From G965197405 sp965197405 (lineage in GTDB: Bacteria; Chloroflexota; Dehalococcoidia; Lucifugimonadales; JAGWBF01): a stretch of DNA of 64,000 bases. Of the stretch, positions 16,123 through 25,587 are shown one piece after another. Below the pieces are notes generated by a model that made no database searches, had not been told where the DNA came from, and worked only from the letters and a program-made list of their open reading frames with translations. The stretch spans positions 310,001 to 374,000 of the forward strand of contig OZ240206.1 of assembly GCA_965197405.1 (NCBI GenBank), in the 5' to 3' direction. Both the position numbers and the translations under genes were made by a program. The stretch's first letter is position 1; each line of letters opens with the position of its first letter.

Positions 16123-17216
16123 AAATGGCCGAAGTCGCCGTCGAACAGAGCTCAAAGCCAAAGGCAGGGTCAACCCGGACGACCAAGGAACGATCAGGTC
16201 CCTGGCGGATTACTTTCGATACCAACCCCGACGATTGCAACCTCCACTGCATCATGTGCGAGGACCATTCGCCCTACAGCTTGACCCAGACCGACAGGAG
16301 GAAGGCAGGACGTCCCAAGCGTCGAATGGGCATCGACCTGATTCGCCGGGTCATGGAGGAGTCCAGGGGCACGGGCTTGCTCGAGATCATCCCCTCGACC
16401 ATGGGAGAGCCTCTGCTCTACCGGCACTTCGACGAAATTTTGGACCTCTGCGCGGAGTACGGAGTCAAGCTCAACCTGACTACCAACGGGACATTTCCCA
16501 AATGGGGAGCCAGGGCATGGGCCGAGCGGATCGTACCCGTCACGTCCGACGTAAAGGTGTCTTGGAACGGCGCGACGAAAGCGACCCATGAGAACGTCAT
16601 GCTCGGATCGACTTGGGAGACCGTTCTCGAGAACGTTCGGACGTTCATCGGCGTCAGAGACGCCCACGCGGGGCGTGGCGGCAACCGTTGCCGCGTAACG
16701 TTCCAGGTGACATTCATGGAGATCAACGTGTCTGAGCTTCCCGGCATAGTGAAGCTGGCTGCCGATCTCGGCGTGGACAGGGTGAAGGGTCACCATTTGT
16801 GGGTCCACTTCACCCAGATGCGTCACCAGTCGATGCGGAGAAGCCCGGAGGCCATCGCCCGCTGGAACGCCATTGTGGATTCGGCATACGAGGTGGCCGA
16901 GCGTCACAGGTTGCCGAGCGGCGACCGCGTTCTGCTGGAGAATATCTTCAGGCTCGATGGGAACGGTGAAGGAGACATTGCCCCTGACGGTGAATGCCCG
17001 TTTCTCGGACAGGAGGCGTGGGTGGCCTCCGACGGCAGGTTCAATCCTTGCTGCGCCCCGGACGCGCTACGCCGAACGCTCGGCTACTTCGGGAGCGTCA
17101 ACGACATGAGCCTGTACGACATCTGGGAGAGCGCGGAGTACAGGGACCTTCAGGCCAATTACATGAAGAACGCGCTGTGCCAGGGTTGCAATATGCGAAA
17201 GCCGGCGGACTCATGA
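16119..17216 (+). CDS. radical SAM/SPASM protein
   Basis: 365-aa radical SAM enzyme. The 4Fe-4S motif is CNLHCIMC (Cx3Cx2C, about residue 40), followed by MGEPLLYRHFDEIL and LTTNGTF of the SAM barrel. The C-terminal SPASM-like cysteines lie in DGECPFL, FNPCCAPDAL and NALCQGCNMRK, binding auxiliary clusters. Such enzymes modify peptides, sugars or cofactors. No precursor-peptide gene is visible next to it. The downstream methyltransferase fusion starts at its stop (ATGA overlap), so the two probably act on the same product. Confidence 0.9.
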   Translation: MKMAEVAVEQSSKPKAGSTRTTKERSGPWRITFDTNPDDCNLHCIMCEDHSPYSLTQTDRRKAGRPKRRMGIDLIRRVMEESRGTGLLEIIPSTMGEPLLYRHFDEILDLCAEYGVKLNLTTNGTFPKWGARAWAERIVPVTSDVKVSWNGATKATHENVMLGSTWETVLENVRTFIGVRDAHAGRGGNRCRVTFQVTFMEINVSELPGIVKLAADLGVDRVKGHHLWVHFTQMRHQSMRRSPEAIARWNAIVDSAYEVAERHRLPSGDRVLLENIFRLDGNGEGDIAPDGECPFLGQEAWVASDGRFNPCCAPDALRRTLGYFGSVNDMSLYDIWESAEYRDLQANYMKNALCQGCNMRKPADS

Positions 17217-18904
17217 AAGATCGCTGGCAACAATACAGCATATCCGAAGATGCGTCCCACCACATCTATCGGGGAGGTCCTGCATATCAGCCGAGATTCC
17301 ACGAGGTGCTGAAGTTCCATGAACCCGGACTCGCTCCGGTTCTTGATGCCTCGGGCGCGTACCACATCACCCCTGATGGGCTGGCAGCCTACGAACCGCG
17401 CTATATCAGAACGTTCGGATTCTACGAGGGCCGCGCAGCCGTCCATTCGGAGGATGGATGGTTACACATCCTCCCAGATGGGACCCCCTTGCACGGGGAG
17501 CGCTATGCGTGGTGCGGCAACTTCCAGGAGAGACGCTGCGCCGTCAGGCAGCCTGGCGGCGGCTACTTTCACATTGCAGATGATGGCTCACCGGCTTATC
17601 GAGAGCGTTACCGGTACGCCGGAGACTTCAAGGATGGCCACGCAGTCGTTCAGCGCGAGGACGGCAAGCATACCCACATAGACGCTTCCGGCAATCTGCC
17701 GCATGGTCGATGGCTCCATGACCTGGACGTCTTTCACAAGCGTTACGCCCGTGCCTGCGACTCCAACGGCTGGCATCACGTGGACATGATCGGGGAGCCT
17801 CTCTACAGGAAGCGGTTCAAGACTGTAGAACCGTTCTATAACGGGCAGGCCCGCGTAGAGGGGTTCGACGGCTCCCTATCGGTCATAGATGAGTCGGGGC
17901 AGACCGTGTTGGAGCTCAGAAGGCCTTCGCAATCGCATCTCGAACGGCTGTCGGGCGATATGATCGGTTTCTGGCGAACCCAGGCGATCCATGCTTCTGT
18001 GGAGCTAGGTGTCTTCGAGTGTCTGCCCGCATCCGCGAAAGAGGTCGAGCGACAGGTCCAACTGCACAGATCGGTTGGGGTCAGATTGATGAGAGCGCTC
18101 ATGGAGATGGAACTCTTATGGAGGGACACAGAGGGACTCTACCATCCGACCGAGCGCGGTTCGCTCCTCATGCAAAGTCACCCCCTCTCGCTTGCGGATG
18201 CGGCTCGACATTGGGGGAGGGAGTCCTATGAAGCCTGGTCCGGCGTTGCTCGATCACTTCGGACCGGAGAGTCCGCCTTTGAGCGAGTTCACGGAGAGAA
18301 CTTCTTCGACTGGATGCGGGACAGACCTGACGATCTACAGACCTACCATTCGGCCATGTCGACGTACGCCAGACACGACTACCGAGTCCTTGCCAACTCG
18401 GTAGACTTCTCGGCCCACGACAGCATTCTGGATGCGGGAGGCGGTACCGGAGAGCTGGCATTCGCTCTGTTGCGTTCCTGCCCCGGACTGGAGGCAACGG
18501 TCATGGACAGGGCGGAGGTGGTGAAAGCTGTCAGACCGCCCGCAGACCTCAAAGGGCGGTGCCGGTTCGTTGCGGGAGACCTCTTCGAGAAATGGCCTGT
18601 TACGTCAGGTGCCGTCATTCTGGCGAGGGTGCTCCACGACTGGCATGATAATGACGCTCTGCGAATTCTGAGGCGCGCCCGCGAAGCGATGTCCAAGGAC
18701 GCCACACTCTACATGGTGGAGATGGTTCTGGACAACGCAACCGGCGAGGGCGGGCTGCTGGACTTGAACATGCTCGTCATGACTCAGGGAGTTGAACGCA
18801 CGGAGAAGCAGTTCAAGGACATCCTAAATCAAGCCGGTTTCGGCCTGCTCGACATGATCGAGACAGGGTCCGTAAGCTCAGCCATCCGCGCAAGGGCGTT
18901 ATGA
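17213..18904 (+). CDS. WG-repeat / O-methyltransferase fusion
   Basis: 563-aa protein in two parts. Residues about 1-240 hold six WG/KWG-type repeats of about 36 residues: each has a Tyr-rich R-Y segment, F.EG.A.V and DGW.HI..DG (for example FYEGRAAVHSEDGWLHI). Residues about 245-563 are a class I O-methyltransferase of the acetylserotonin/caffeate type: dimerising winged helix (FWRTQAIHASVELGVFE), SAM site ILDAGGGTGELAFAL, LARVLHDWHDNDA with the general-base His, and the C-terminal VMTQGVERTEKQFKDIL. The repeats may bind the acceptor. ATG at 17213 overlaps the upstream stop. Confidence 0.88.
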   Translation: MKDRWQQYSISEDASHHIYRGGPAYQPRFHEVLKFHEPGLAPVLDASGAYHITPDGLAAYEPRYIRTFGFYEGRAAVHSEDGWLHILPDGTPLHGERYAWCGNFQERRCAVRQPGGGYFHIADDGSPAYRERYRYAGDFKDGHAVVQREDGKHTHIDASGNLPHGRWLHDLDVFHKRYARACDSNGWHHVDMIGEPLYRKRFKTVEPFYNGQARVEGFDGSLSVIDESGQTVLELRRPSQSHLERLSGDMIGFWRTQAIHASVELGVFECLPASAKEVERQVQLHRSVGVRLMRALMEMELLWRDTEGLYHPTERGSLLMQSHPLSLADAARHWGRESYEAWSGVARSLRTGESAFERVHGENFFDWMRDRPDDLQTYHSAMSTYARHDYRVLANSVDFSAHDSILDAGGGTGELAFALLRSCPGLEATVMDRAEVVKAVRPPADLKGRCRFVAGDLFEKWPVTSGAVILARVLHDWHDNDALRILRRAREAMSKDATLYMVEMVLDNATGEGGLLDLNMLVMTQGVERTEKQFKDILNQAGFGLLDMIETGSVSSAIRARAL

Positions 18905-19572
18905 ACGGTCCTTACGGCGTCTCTTGGATCGTCAAACAACTCGGCGGCATACCGGCCCAAGCTGACGCAGCACTCATTTTGAGACATGCTGAGCGGGGGG
19001 ATATTCCTCCAGGGACATTCGGCGATGACGTGCCGCTGACCACCCGTGGAGTCGCTTCCTCAGAAAAGCTTGGAGCGATGCTGTCCAGCATAAGGCCGCG
19101 GGTCAGGGCTACCGCCAGCCCTGTACCAAGGTGCGAGTCGACGGCGAAGGCCATACTTCGCGGCGGAGGGTGGCCTGAAGAGGTTGCCCTGGACTGTCGG
19201 CTAGGAGAGCCCGGCCCCTTCGTCGTAGATACGGAGGTTAGCGGGGCGCTCTTCCTGGAAATTGGCATATTGGAGATAGTGAGGCATCAACTCACCCATG
19301 TCGAGCCTCCCGACGGCATGAGAGCGACCTCCGAGGGCGTCGATCTGCTACTGGGATTGGCGGCCACCGACCTCCGATCTCGCGGACGCCTGAATATCTA
19401 CGTGACCCACGATTCCATCCTGGCAGTACTGGTTGCTTACCTTTACCGGCAGCCGGTAGACGAGATCAGTTGGGCCGGATACTTGGATGGACTGCTTCTG
19501 TGGCGGCGCGGGGAACGACTCCATTTCATTTGGCGAGGGCTAGAGCAGAGTTCTTATCCACTGGGCGGTTAG
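18901..19572 (+). CDS. histidine phosphatase superfamily protein
   Basis: 223-aa protein with the phosphohistidine loop ALILRHAERG, the second basic site TASPVPRCESTA and the C-terminal catalytic His in YVTHDSILAVL. This is the fold of phosphoglycerate-mutase-like phosphatases. As last gene of the coupled GT, SAM, WG-OMT series it may remove a phosphate from a sugar or intermediate, but the substrate is unknown. Its 3' end overlaps the convergent epimerase gene by 33 nt. Confidence 0.85.
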   Translation: MNGPYGVSWIVKQLGGIPAQADAALILRHAERGDIPPGTFGDDVPLTTRGVASSEKLGAMLSSIRPRVRATASPVPRCESTAKAILRGGGWPEEVALDCRLGEPGPFVVDTEVSGALFLEIGILEIVRHQLTHVEPPDGMRATSEGVDLLLGLAATDLRSRGRLNIYVTHDSILAVLVAYLYRQPVDEISWAGYLDGLLLWRRGERLHFIWRGLEQSSYPLGG

Positions 19573-20481
19573 CTCGATCGCTTCCCTGGGTGATACTTCG
19601 GGAGTGTAGCCGAGCACCCTCTGGGCCTTCTCCACACTGAACGCCTCCCTGTGGCCTTCTTCTCCGGGGCGGTAGCCTGCGTACTCGACCGGGACTTTGT
19701 TCCCGATGGTGTCTCGGCAGATTCTTGCGAACTCGTCTATGGAGTGTTCCTGGCCGGAGCCTACGAAGAATTTCTGCCCCACTACGTTCTCAACGGGAGC
19801 CTGAATCGCGAGTGTCCAAGCCCTACTCACATCCCCTATGAACGCTAGGTCGCGAGTTTGCTTCCCGCCCTCGACGACTATGGGTTTCCCGTGCAATGCG
19901 TTCCACAGCCACTTGAATATGAAGACTTCCCTGCGCATGTTGGGACCGATAACGACGCCGGTTCTCATGACTACTGAGGGAACGCCGTAGGCCAGACGCC
20001 ACGCCTCCAATGCCATCTCGGCGGCCGCCTTCGAGAACCCGTATGGATTATGAGGGGTCAATGGATGGTCTTCGTCGATTGGCAGATACAGGGCGCGCCC
20101 GATCTCATTCCCCGACCCTGCGTACATCAGCTTCGATACACAGTCTGCCTGGCGCACCGCCTCCAGTAGCGCGACCGTGCCCTCGATGTTCTGCATCACG
20201 GTGTATCGGGGCGACTCGAAAGCGAGCGGGGTATCCGGCTGTGCGGCAAGGTGCACCACCACCGAATGGCCCTCCACGTCCTTCGGCTGGACGTCCTGAA
20301 TGCTCTTCCAGAGATAGCGGAAGTCGGGGTGGGACAACTCTCGTATTAGCAGCACTGCGTGACTGGGAGGCGTCACGTCTAGCCCTGTCACACTGTAGCC
20401 GAGTTCCAGTAATGCTCCGGCCAAGCGGGAGCCGCCGAATCCGGCAACTCCGGTGATCAGGACATGCTTTTCAGCAGTCAT
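19540..20481 (-). CDS. NAD-dependent epimerase/dehydratase (extended SDR)
   Basis: 313-aa nucleotide-sugar SDR. Glycine motif VLITGVAGFGGSRLAG, active-site region YAGSGNEIGRALYLP, catalytic YGFSK (NPYGFSKAAAEM), PN.R motif GPNMRREVF. GGAGG sits 5 nt upstream of the ATG chosen. It starts inside the 3' end of the UDP-glucose dehydrogenase gene (11-nt overlap). Together they suggest conversion of UDP-glucose to UDP-glucuronate and onward to a decarboxylated or epimerised sugar. Confidence 0.88.
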   Translation of the reverse strand: MTAEKHVLITGVAGFGGSRLAGALLELGYSVTGLDVTPPSHAVLLIRELSHPDFRYLWKSIQDVQPKDVEGHSVVVHLAAQPDTPLAFESPRYTVMQNIEGTVALLEAVRQADCVSKLMYAGSGNEIGRALYLPIDEDHPLTPHNPYGFSKAAAEMALEAWRLAYGVPSVVMRTGVVIGPNMRREVFIFKWLWNALHGKPIVVEGGKQTRDLAFIGDVSRAWTLAIQAPVENVVGQKFFVGSGQEHSIDEFARICRDTIGNKVPVEYAGYRPGEEGHREAFSVEKAQRVLGYTPEVSPREAIELTAQWIRTLL

Positions 20482-21844
20482 CCTGGCCTCCAACACCGGC
20501 GCCGCTGCTCTTCGTCGGGGCGGTGCCAAGAGCAAGATCCCTCTTACTGATACTGCTTCTCCCTATTCCCGCGTACTCAAATCCCAGACGGTGCATCTCG
20601 CGGGGGTCTAGGGCGTTCCTGCCGTCGAAAACAAAACGTGGTGGGACCATTCGACGAGCCGCGGCCTGCCAGTCAGCCCTTATGATTTCCTCCCACTCGG
20701 TAACCAAGCACAGTGCCTGTGCGCCCTCTGCGGCTTCTTCCACCCCGTCAACCAGCCGCGTTGAGGGCGGAAGTTGCCCTTTGGCAGGTCCACCGGCTTG
20801 GGGGTCAAAGACTGTTATCGCAGCGGCCTCCGCAGCCAGGGCCCGTATCAGTTCCAATGCTGGCGCATCTCGAACATCGTCGGTGCCCGGCTTGAAGGCC
20901 AGACCCAAAACGCCGATTCTCAGGCCGGCGAGACGACCGTTGAACCGCTCCCGCAGGGCACGTAAGGGCAATAGCCTCTGCTGGTTGTTTACGCTGTCCA
21001 CCGCCCGGAGCAACTCCGCTTTCACCCTGCCGGCGAGAGCCAGCTGATCCAGCGTCCGAACGTCCTTTGGTAAGCATGATCCCCCATAGCCTACCCCAGC
21101 GTGGGCTTTGCTCCCTGTCCTGGAATCCATCGCCAAGCCTTCGCTCACGGCGTCGATGGAGGCTCCGAACAAGTCGCAGAGGGTGGCAATCTCGTTGATG
21201 AAGGAAATCCGGGTGGCCAGGAAGGCATTGTTGGCGTACTTGATCATTTCCGCGCTGGTGACATCGGTAACCAGAAACGGGGCGTCGATACCGGCGTGCA
21301 TACGTCTCACGGCCTCAGCGGACCGGACGTCATTCAGACAAACTCCGACGACAATGCGGTCGGGAGAGTCCCAGTCATGTATCGCCCACCCCTCCCGGAG
21401 GAACTCAGGGTTGGCTACGTAGCCGATACCTGTCCCCAGCAGCTCCTCTTCCACCAAGTCCGAGCCTGTACCGGGAGGCACCGTGCTTTTCATGGCGATG
21501 ACCAGGTCCCGGGGTCTCATGGACCTGACCCAAGACACGGCGTCCCGGACCTGCCGCAGGTCGGGAGCGGATTCCCGCGATGGAGGCGTGCCGACGGTTA
21601 TGACGGCGACCTCCCCCAAGTCCTCCATCACTTCGTCTCGGTGCAGGAACCGGAGTGTGCCCCTCTGCGATGCCAGGGCTATCCGTTTGGCCAACCCCGG
21701 CTCGTGGAATGAAGGCCTGCCCCTGCGAAGAGCGGTCACCCGACAATGGTGGATGTCTACACCCAGCACCTTGTGGCCCGCCGACACCAGCCCTGCGGCG
21801 ACAACCGTTCCGACGCGGCCCAATCCAACTACCGTTACCTTCAA
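20471..21844 (-). CDS. UDP-glucose/GDP-mannose dehydrogenase family protein
   Basis: 457-aa NAD-dependent sugar-nucleotide dehydrogenase, probably UDP-glucose 6-dehydrogenase. N-terminal Rossmann VTVVGLGRVGTVVAAGL, middle-domain EMIKYANNAFLATRISFINE, catalytic Cys in GVGYGGSCLPKDVRTL, C-terminal GVLGLAFKPGTDDVRDAPAL. I chose the TTG at 21844 because GGAGG lies 8 nt upstream and the Rossmann strand begins right after it. It oxidises a sugar C6 to a uronate. Substrate choice between UDP-Glc and GDP-Man is not certain. Confidence 0.88.
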   Translation of the reverse strand: MKVTVVGLGRVGTVVAAGLVSAGHKVLGVDIHHCRVTALRRGRPSFHEPGLAKRIALASQRGTLRFLHRDEVMEDLGEVAVITVGTPPSRESAPDLRQVRDAVSWVRSMRPRDLVIAMKSTVPPGTGSDLVEEELLGTGIGYVANPEFLREGWAIHDWDSPDRIVVGVCLNDVRSAEAVRRMHAGIDAPFLVTDVTSAEMIKYANNAFLATRISFINEIATLCDLFGASIDAVSEGLAMDSRTGSKAHAGVGYGGSCLPKDVRTLDQLALAGRVKAELLRAVDSVNNQQRLLPLRALRERFNGRLAGLRIGVLGLAFKPGTDDVRDAPALELIRALAAEAAAITVFDPQAGGPAKGQLPPSTRLVDGVEEAAEGAQALCLVTEWEEIIRADWQAAARRMVPPRFVFDGRNALDPREMHRLGFEYAGIGRSSISKRDLALGTAPTKSSGAGVGGQDDC

Positions 21845-21973
21845 AGCCTTTTCCTCCTTCAATTTCGCAAATCGGGCGGTCTTGGGGTCACAGCGTTTAT
21901 GGGCAACCCACCCTGGAACAAGTCGCTTGGCGCGACGGAACAATTTACCTACTTCCCGCCCTAGGCAGTGTCG

Positions 21974-22748
21974 TCAAAATAACTTGGTCCAAAGGACCAG
22001 TGCTCGAATCTGGCAAACAGCCAAGAATGAGGAGGCTCTTTTGGCATAACGAGTTGCCACCGCCCTCCATTGTTTGAAGTTTAAGAATGCATTCTCCACC
22101 AAATGACGCAGTCTATATAGGTCCTGGTCGTAATACCGAGGTTCCCTGCGGTGGCCTCGGCCACAATGGCGTTGGTGTCGTAGCCTCGGTCTGCCAGCAG
22201 ATATTGGGCTGGGAGGTCTGCCGTCAGCGACTCGGCTTGGGTGCAGTCCGCCGTTGTGCCCTCCGTCAACTCCAACCGTACCGGCATTCCGTGGGCATCC
22301 ACCGCAAGATGCAGTTTGCTGTTTAGCCCCCTTTTGTGCGGTCCATCGCCTGATTGCCCCCACGCGCTCCGGCCGCGTGAGGATGCACCTTGATATAGCT
22401 CGCGTCTATCATCAACCACTCAAAGTCCGGGGCATCTATGACCCCGTCCAGGAGATGGGCCCACACACCCCGGTCCCGCCAGCGGCAAAAGCCTTTAGCC
22501 CCCCGGCTTGACCGGGGGGGCCGGTGGGTATTCTTCCAATCCCCGTAATCCGGCGGCAGGTCCCGCCAAGGGGACCCGGTGCGCAGAATCCAAAACACCG
22601 CGTTCAGAAAGTAGCGGTTGTCCTGAGCCCGCCGCCCCACTTTGCCCGCTTCCCCAGGCAGGTGGGGCTGCAAGCGTTCCCAAACTTGGTTAGATAAGTC
22701 GTGACTACGATGTGTTGCTGTCATATACCCCACCCCCCACACTTTCAC
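21974..22748 (-). pseudogene. IS5 transposase pseudogene with 27-nt insertion
   Basis: The N-terminal half (22323-22748) has SNQVWERLQPHLPG and WLMIDASYIKVHPHA. The second half has KLHLAVDAHGMPVRL, YLLADRGYDTNAIV and LVENAFLNFKQWRAVATRYAK. The C-terminal part is out of frame after GYDTN with about 30 nt missing, so the gene is dead. Against the intact relative at 53901-54679 (THRRFCRWRDRG), this copy reads THR, ten residues PPRSSRGAKG, then FCRWRDRG. Confidence 0.85.
22493..22519. repeat. 27-nt hairpin insertion in IS5 transposase
   Basis: Inserted sequence with stem CCCCCCGG / CCGGGGGG, five-base loop CTTGA and a CTTTAG-type tail. It lengthens the transposase by exactly nine codons compared with the intact relative. 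Exact edges are ambiguous by two bases. Confidence 0.7.
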
Positions 22749-22795
22749 TCACCACAGCAATATACTATCATCAGCTCGATTTGACGTCACTACCC

Positions 22796-24560
22796 GAAGG
22801 ACGGAAATGGGTATGGGGTAAAATCGAAACAGTTGGGAGCAATCCCAAGAGGATTGTAACCGTTCCGTAAACTGCGCGGAAGTTTGAGGCCGGGCTGCAA
22901 GGACTGATTCCCACACAGTAAGGATCGCGGCGGGCCAGCCCACCATGTCAGGACATTCGGCCCCACTCTGGACCCATCGGGGCCGGCCAGTCTCCTCATC
23001 TGCCATCCGGGCTCTTGTAGCCCCGCACTGTCTTGCGCTAGACCTAGCTCCTGCTTATCGCTCCCTCGCTGATACCCGCTGCAATGGGAGGTTGATTACA
23101 GCGCCAGAGTGAACCTGATGGTAAAGGTTCTTGATCCTGTCCAGCTTGGTGGCTGGATTTGGTGTCGTACCCGTGTACAGGATTTGCGTCAGTTCCCCAA
23201 AGGGAAATCTGAGGTCGTTTTGAACGTGAAACAGGGGGAAGAGGAGGGAAGTGGAGCCAATCCTGAGAGCACTTTGGCAAAAGGGTTGGTTCCGGGAAGA
23301 TGGTGGTAGTTCCCAAAAGGGAAGTCACCCAAGAACGGGGTGATCAGGGCCGGTGGCGGTCACAAGGCAGCCACATCGAAGCAAGCAGTTTGGCGGTCTG
23401 AGAAGGTAGTCTGACACAGGTCGAATCCCTCCCACAAGATGCGGGGGTGCGAGACGCGGTGGGGCGACGTGGTGAGGCCCAGGACGGATGCGCCTGGTGT
23501 TGAGCTTGCAGTTGTGTAGGGACCGATGCAGTCGGCTACGAAGCGGCGAGCACTGACAGGCGGCAAGGCCGTCATGAATGCCCTCCCATCTAAAGCATGG
23601 GAAGCGCGAGGGTCATTGGTAGCGTCATACCCGTGGTCAGAGGAAAGCCGGGGGTGGGCAAGCTACATCCTGGTTATGGACGTAGCTGTTTCCAGGGGAG
23701 CCGGAAAGCCTGCTAATTCGGAGCAAGCGATTTGGGGCAGGGTCAGCACGGGCTGAGCAAGAGACTTCACGTAAAGGCTGGCTCCACGGATTTGGGATGA
23801 AAGTCTCAGGGGAGAGTTGGGGAGCGGGCCTCGGCAGCTACATCGCAGCGAGCAGTTATCAGGCGCCGTCGAGTTCCCGTCTGAGGCCGTCTGGGGCGGC
23901 TTCCAGGAGCGGTTTTGATGTATTACCCGTGTACAGGGATTTGCGTTAGTTGTAGAAATGCAAGTCGGAAATTTCGGGCTGTGGGGTTGCATTGCAGCCA
24001 CGTCGGAGCTACATGGGAGCAAGCATTTCGGAGGCTGGCTCGAAGTCGTGGGAGGAGCCGAAGGCCCCCTACAGGACACTGAAGGATGTGGGGGTGTGAC
24101 GTGGTGGATGCCCTCGTGAGGGACGTTGGGAGGCACAGGCGAGTGACGGCTGGGGTGGTGTTTACCCCAGGGGCGCAGGTGGCTCTGCCACGTGCGGTCG
24201 GTTGTGTCGGAGCTATTCAGACCGTAGTTGAAGCGCCTGGTGTGACCAGAGCGATCTCACCGTGTGGCGGGGCCAGTGGCCGGTCCCGGGCTCGTGGGCA
24301 GGCCCCCTTAAAAGGTCAGCCATTCAGTGGGCTGTTGGCCGTGCACTACCCGTGTATAGACAAACTCGCGGGGCGGCAAGTTACATCCAAGTCGTGGGCG
24401 TAGCTGAAATCGGGGTGAACGGGACAGTCTGCCACATCGGAGCAAGCAATTTGTTTCCGGGGTTCCTTCCACGGTCATGAGGCAGCCACAGCTATGAAAT
24501 GGGGAAAGTGGAACATGGGGAGTTTCGGGGGCGATGTTCCAGCGGCAGCTACGAAATGGG
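22796..24560. repeat. gene-poor region with degenerate repeats
   Basis: About 1.8 kb with no convincing coding region. Several short motifs recur imperfectly. TACCCGTGTACAGGATTTGCG is near 23168 and 23925, with a decayed copy at 24344. GGCAGCCACATCGAAGCAAG-like segments occur near 23364, 23838, 23992, 24426 and 24482. CGTAGCTG-ending segments are at 23655 and 24373. ACGAAATGGG..TGGAACATGG occurs at 24494 and 24550. Looks like decayed repetitive DNA; no mobile-element protein is recognisable. Confidence 0.5.
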
Positions 24561-24579
24561 ACAATTGGAACATGGCGGC

Positions 24580-24784
24580 AGAATGTGGTGGGCGAAGCGG
24601 TGGTCCAGGCTGGCGGGAACGTGGAGGACCTTCACCACCTGCGGCTCATGGCGCTGCTGCACAAGTTGGTGCGGAAGAATGGAAACCGGGGAGCGGCGAC
24701 GGCGTTGGGCATAGACCCCAGGATGTTGGCCTCGTGCATGAGAGGGGGAAGGCTGTCCTGGCGTGTACCAAGCCCGACCTCTAA
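24580..24784 (+). pseudogene. fragment of HTH-domain gene
   Basis: About 65 codons reading VVQAGGNVEDLHHLRLMALL, then KLVRKNGNRGAATALGIDPR and MLASCMRGGRLSWRV. The segment RGAATALGIDPRMLASCMR fits a helix-turn-helix. It ends abruptly after SWRV and no downstream domain follows in any frame. Probably the N-terminal remnant of a DNA-binding protein of the island. I do not recognise the parent gene precisely. Confidence 0.45.
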
Positions 24785-25587
24785 CATTTGCAGCAGAAGT
24801 GGCTCTACCCACTGTCCATGCTCATATCACGTGGCGGGGCCCGTTATCCGTGTGCTCCCACGTCTCAATGGCCGCCACGCCGTTAGGAAGGTATTGGTTG
24901 GCGATGTCCAGCACCATGTCGAAGCGGCGCTTCACTTCGGGGGTCCGGCACTCGGGGCCAAATCCAACGGCGGCTCGGATGCCGCCTGTGAGTCGGGTAA
25001 CACCGGGCGGGGTCAGACCGACCGCCACGCGAGCGTCAATCAGCTTCTGCAGGTCGGCCTCCACCACTTCCAGTGCGCCGTGCCACTCCCAGACGTACTG
25101 CAACAGTTGGAACGGTGCGTAGTACACGTTTGCCGTCCGCTTGAATGCGTCCTTAAGTTCAATGAGCACTAAGCGGCCCTCCCGGTCAATCGCGAGCTGA
25201 TCTACCTCATGGCCCGCTTCCGGCGGCGCTGCCCACTGGTCACGTCGAGCAGCAGTTCTGTGGGCTTTGTGAATATCCATCAGTTTGCCGCGCGCCTCCG
25301 CCACCTCTGGAAACTCCTTCGGAGACTCCTTGGTCTCATATCTCAGAACGGCCTCACGGTCAAATGGGATCCATGGCTCCGTTACTCGAGACCAACGGAG
25401 TTGGACTGCCCCTTCCTTTTCGGTATGCCTTGAACGAACCTCCACGTGGTCCAGGTAACGGGTGAGAATTCTCTTGAATTCCGGCTCATGGGTGTTCCAT
25501 GTGCGGCAAAGGCCGCCTGTCCGTAGCTCCTCCTTATAAGGATTATCTATGGCCCGTATCTTCACTGCACCACGCTTGAGCCGCTTA

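Larger units (their letters stand above)
21964..22795 (-). mobile_element. IS5-family element, degraded
   Basis: Ends resemble those of the intact IS5 at 53891: GTGTCGTCAAAAT on the left and ATTTGACGTCACTACC on the right. Boundaries are good to a few bases. It carries a transposase broken by frameshift and a 27-nt hairpin insertion. Confidence 0.75.

Noticed and set aside
23160..24440. Degenerate repeats as a CRISPR-like array
   Set aside because: Spacing is irregular, repeats are strongly diverged, and no constant palindromic core exists.
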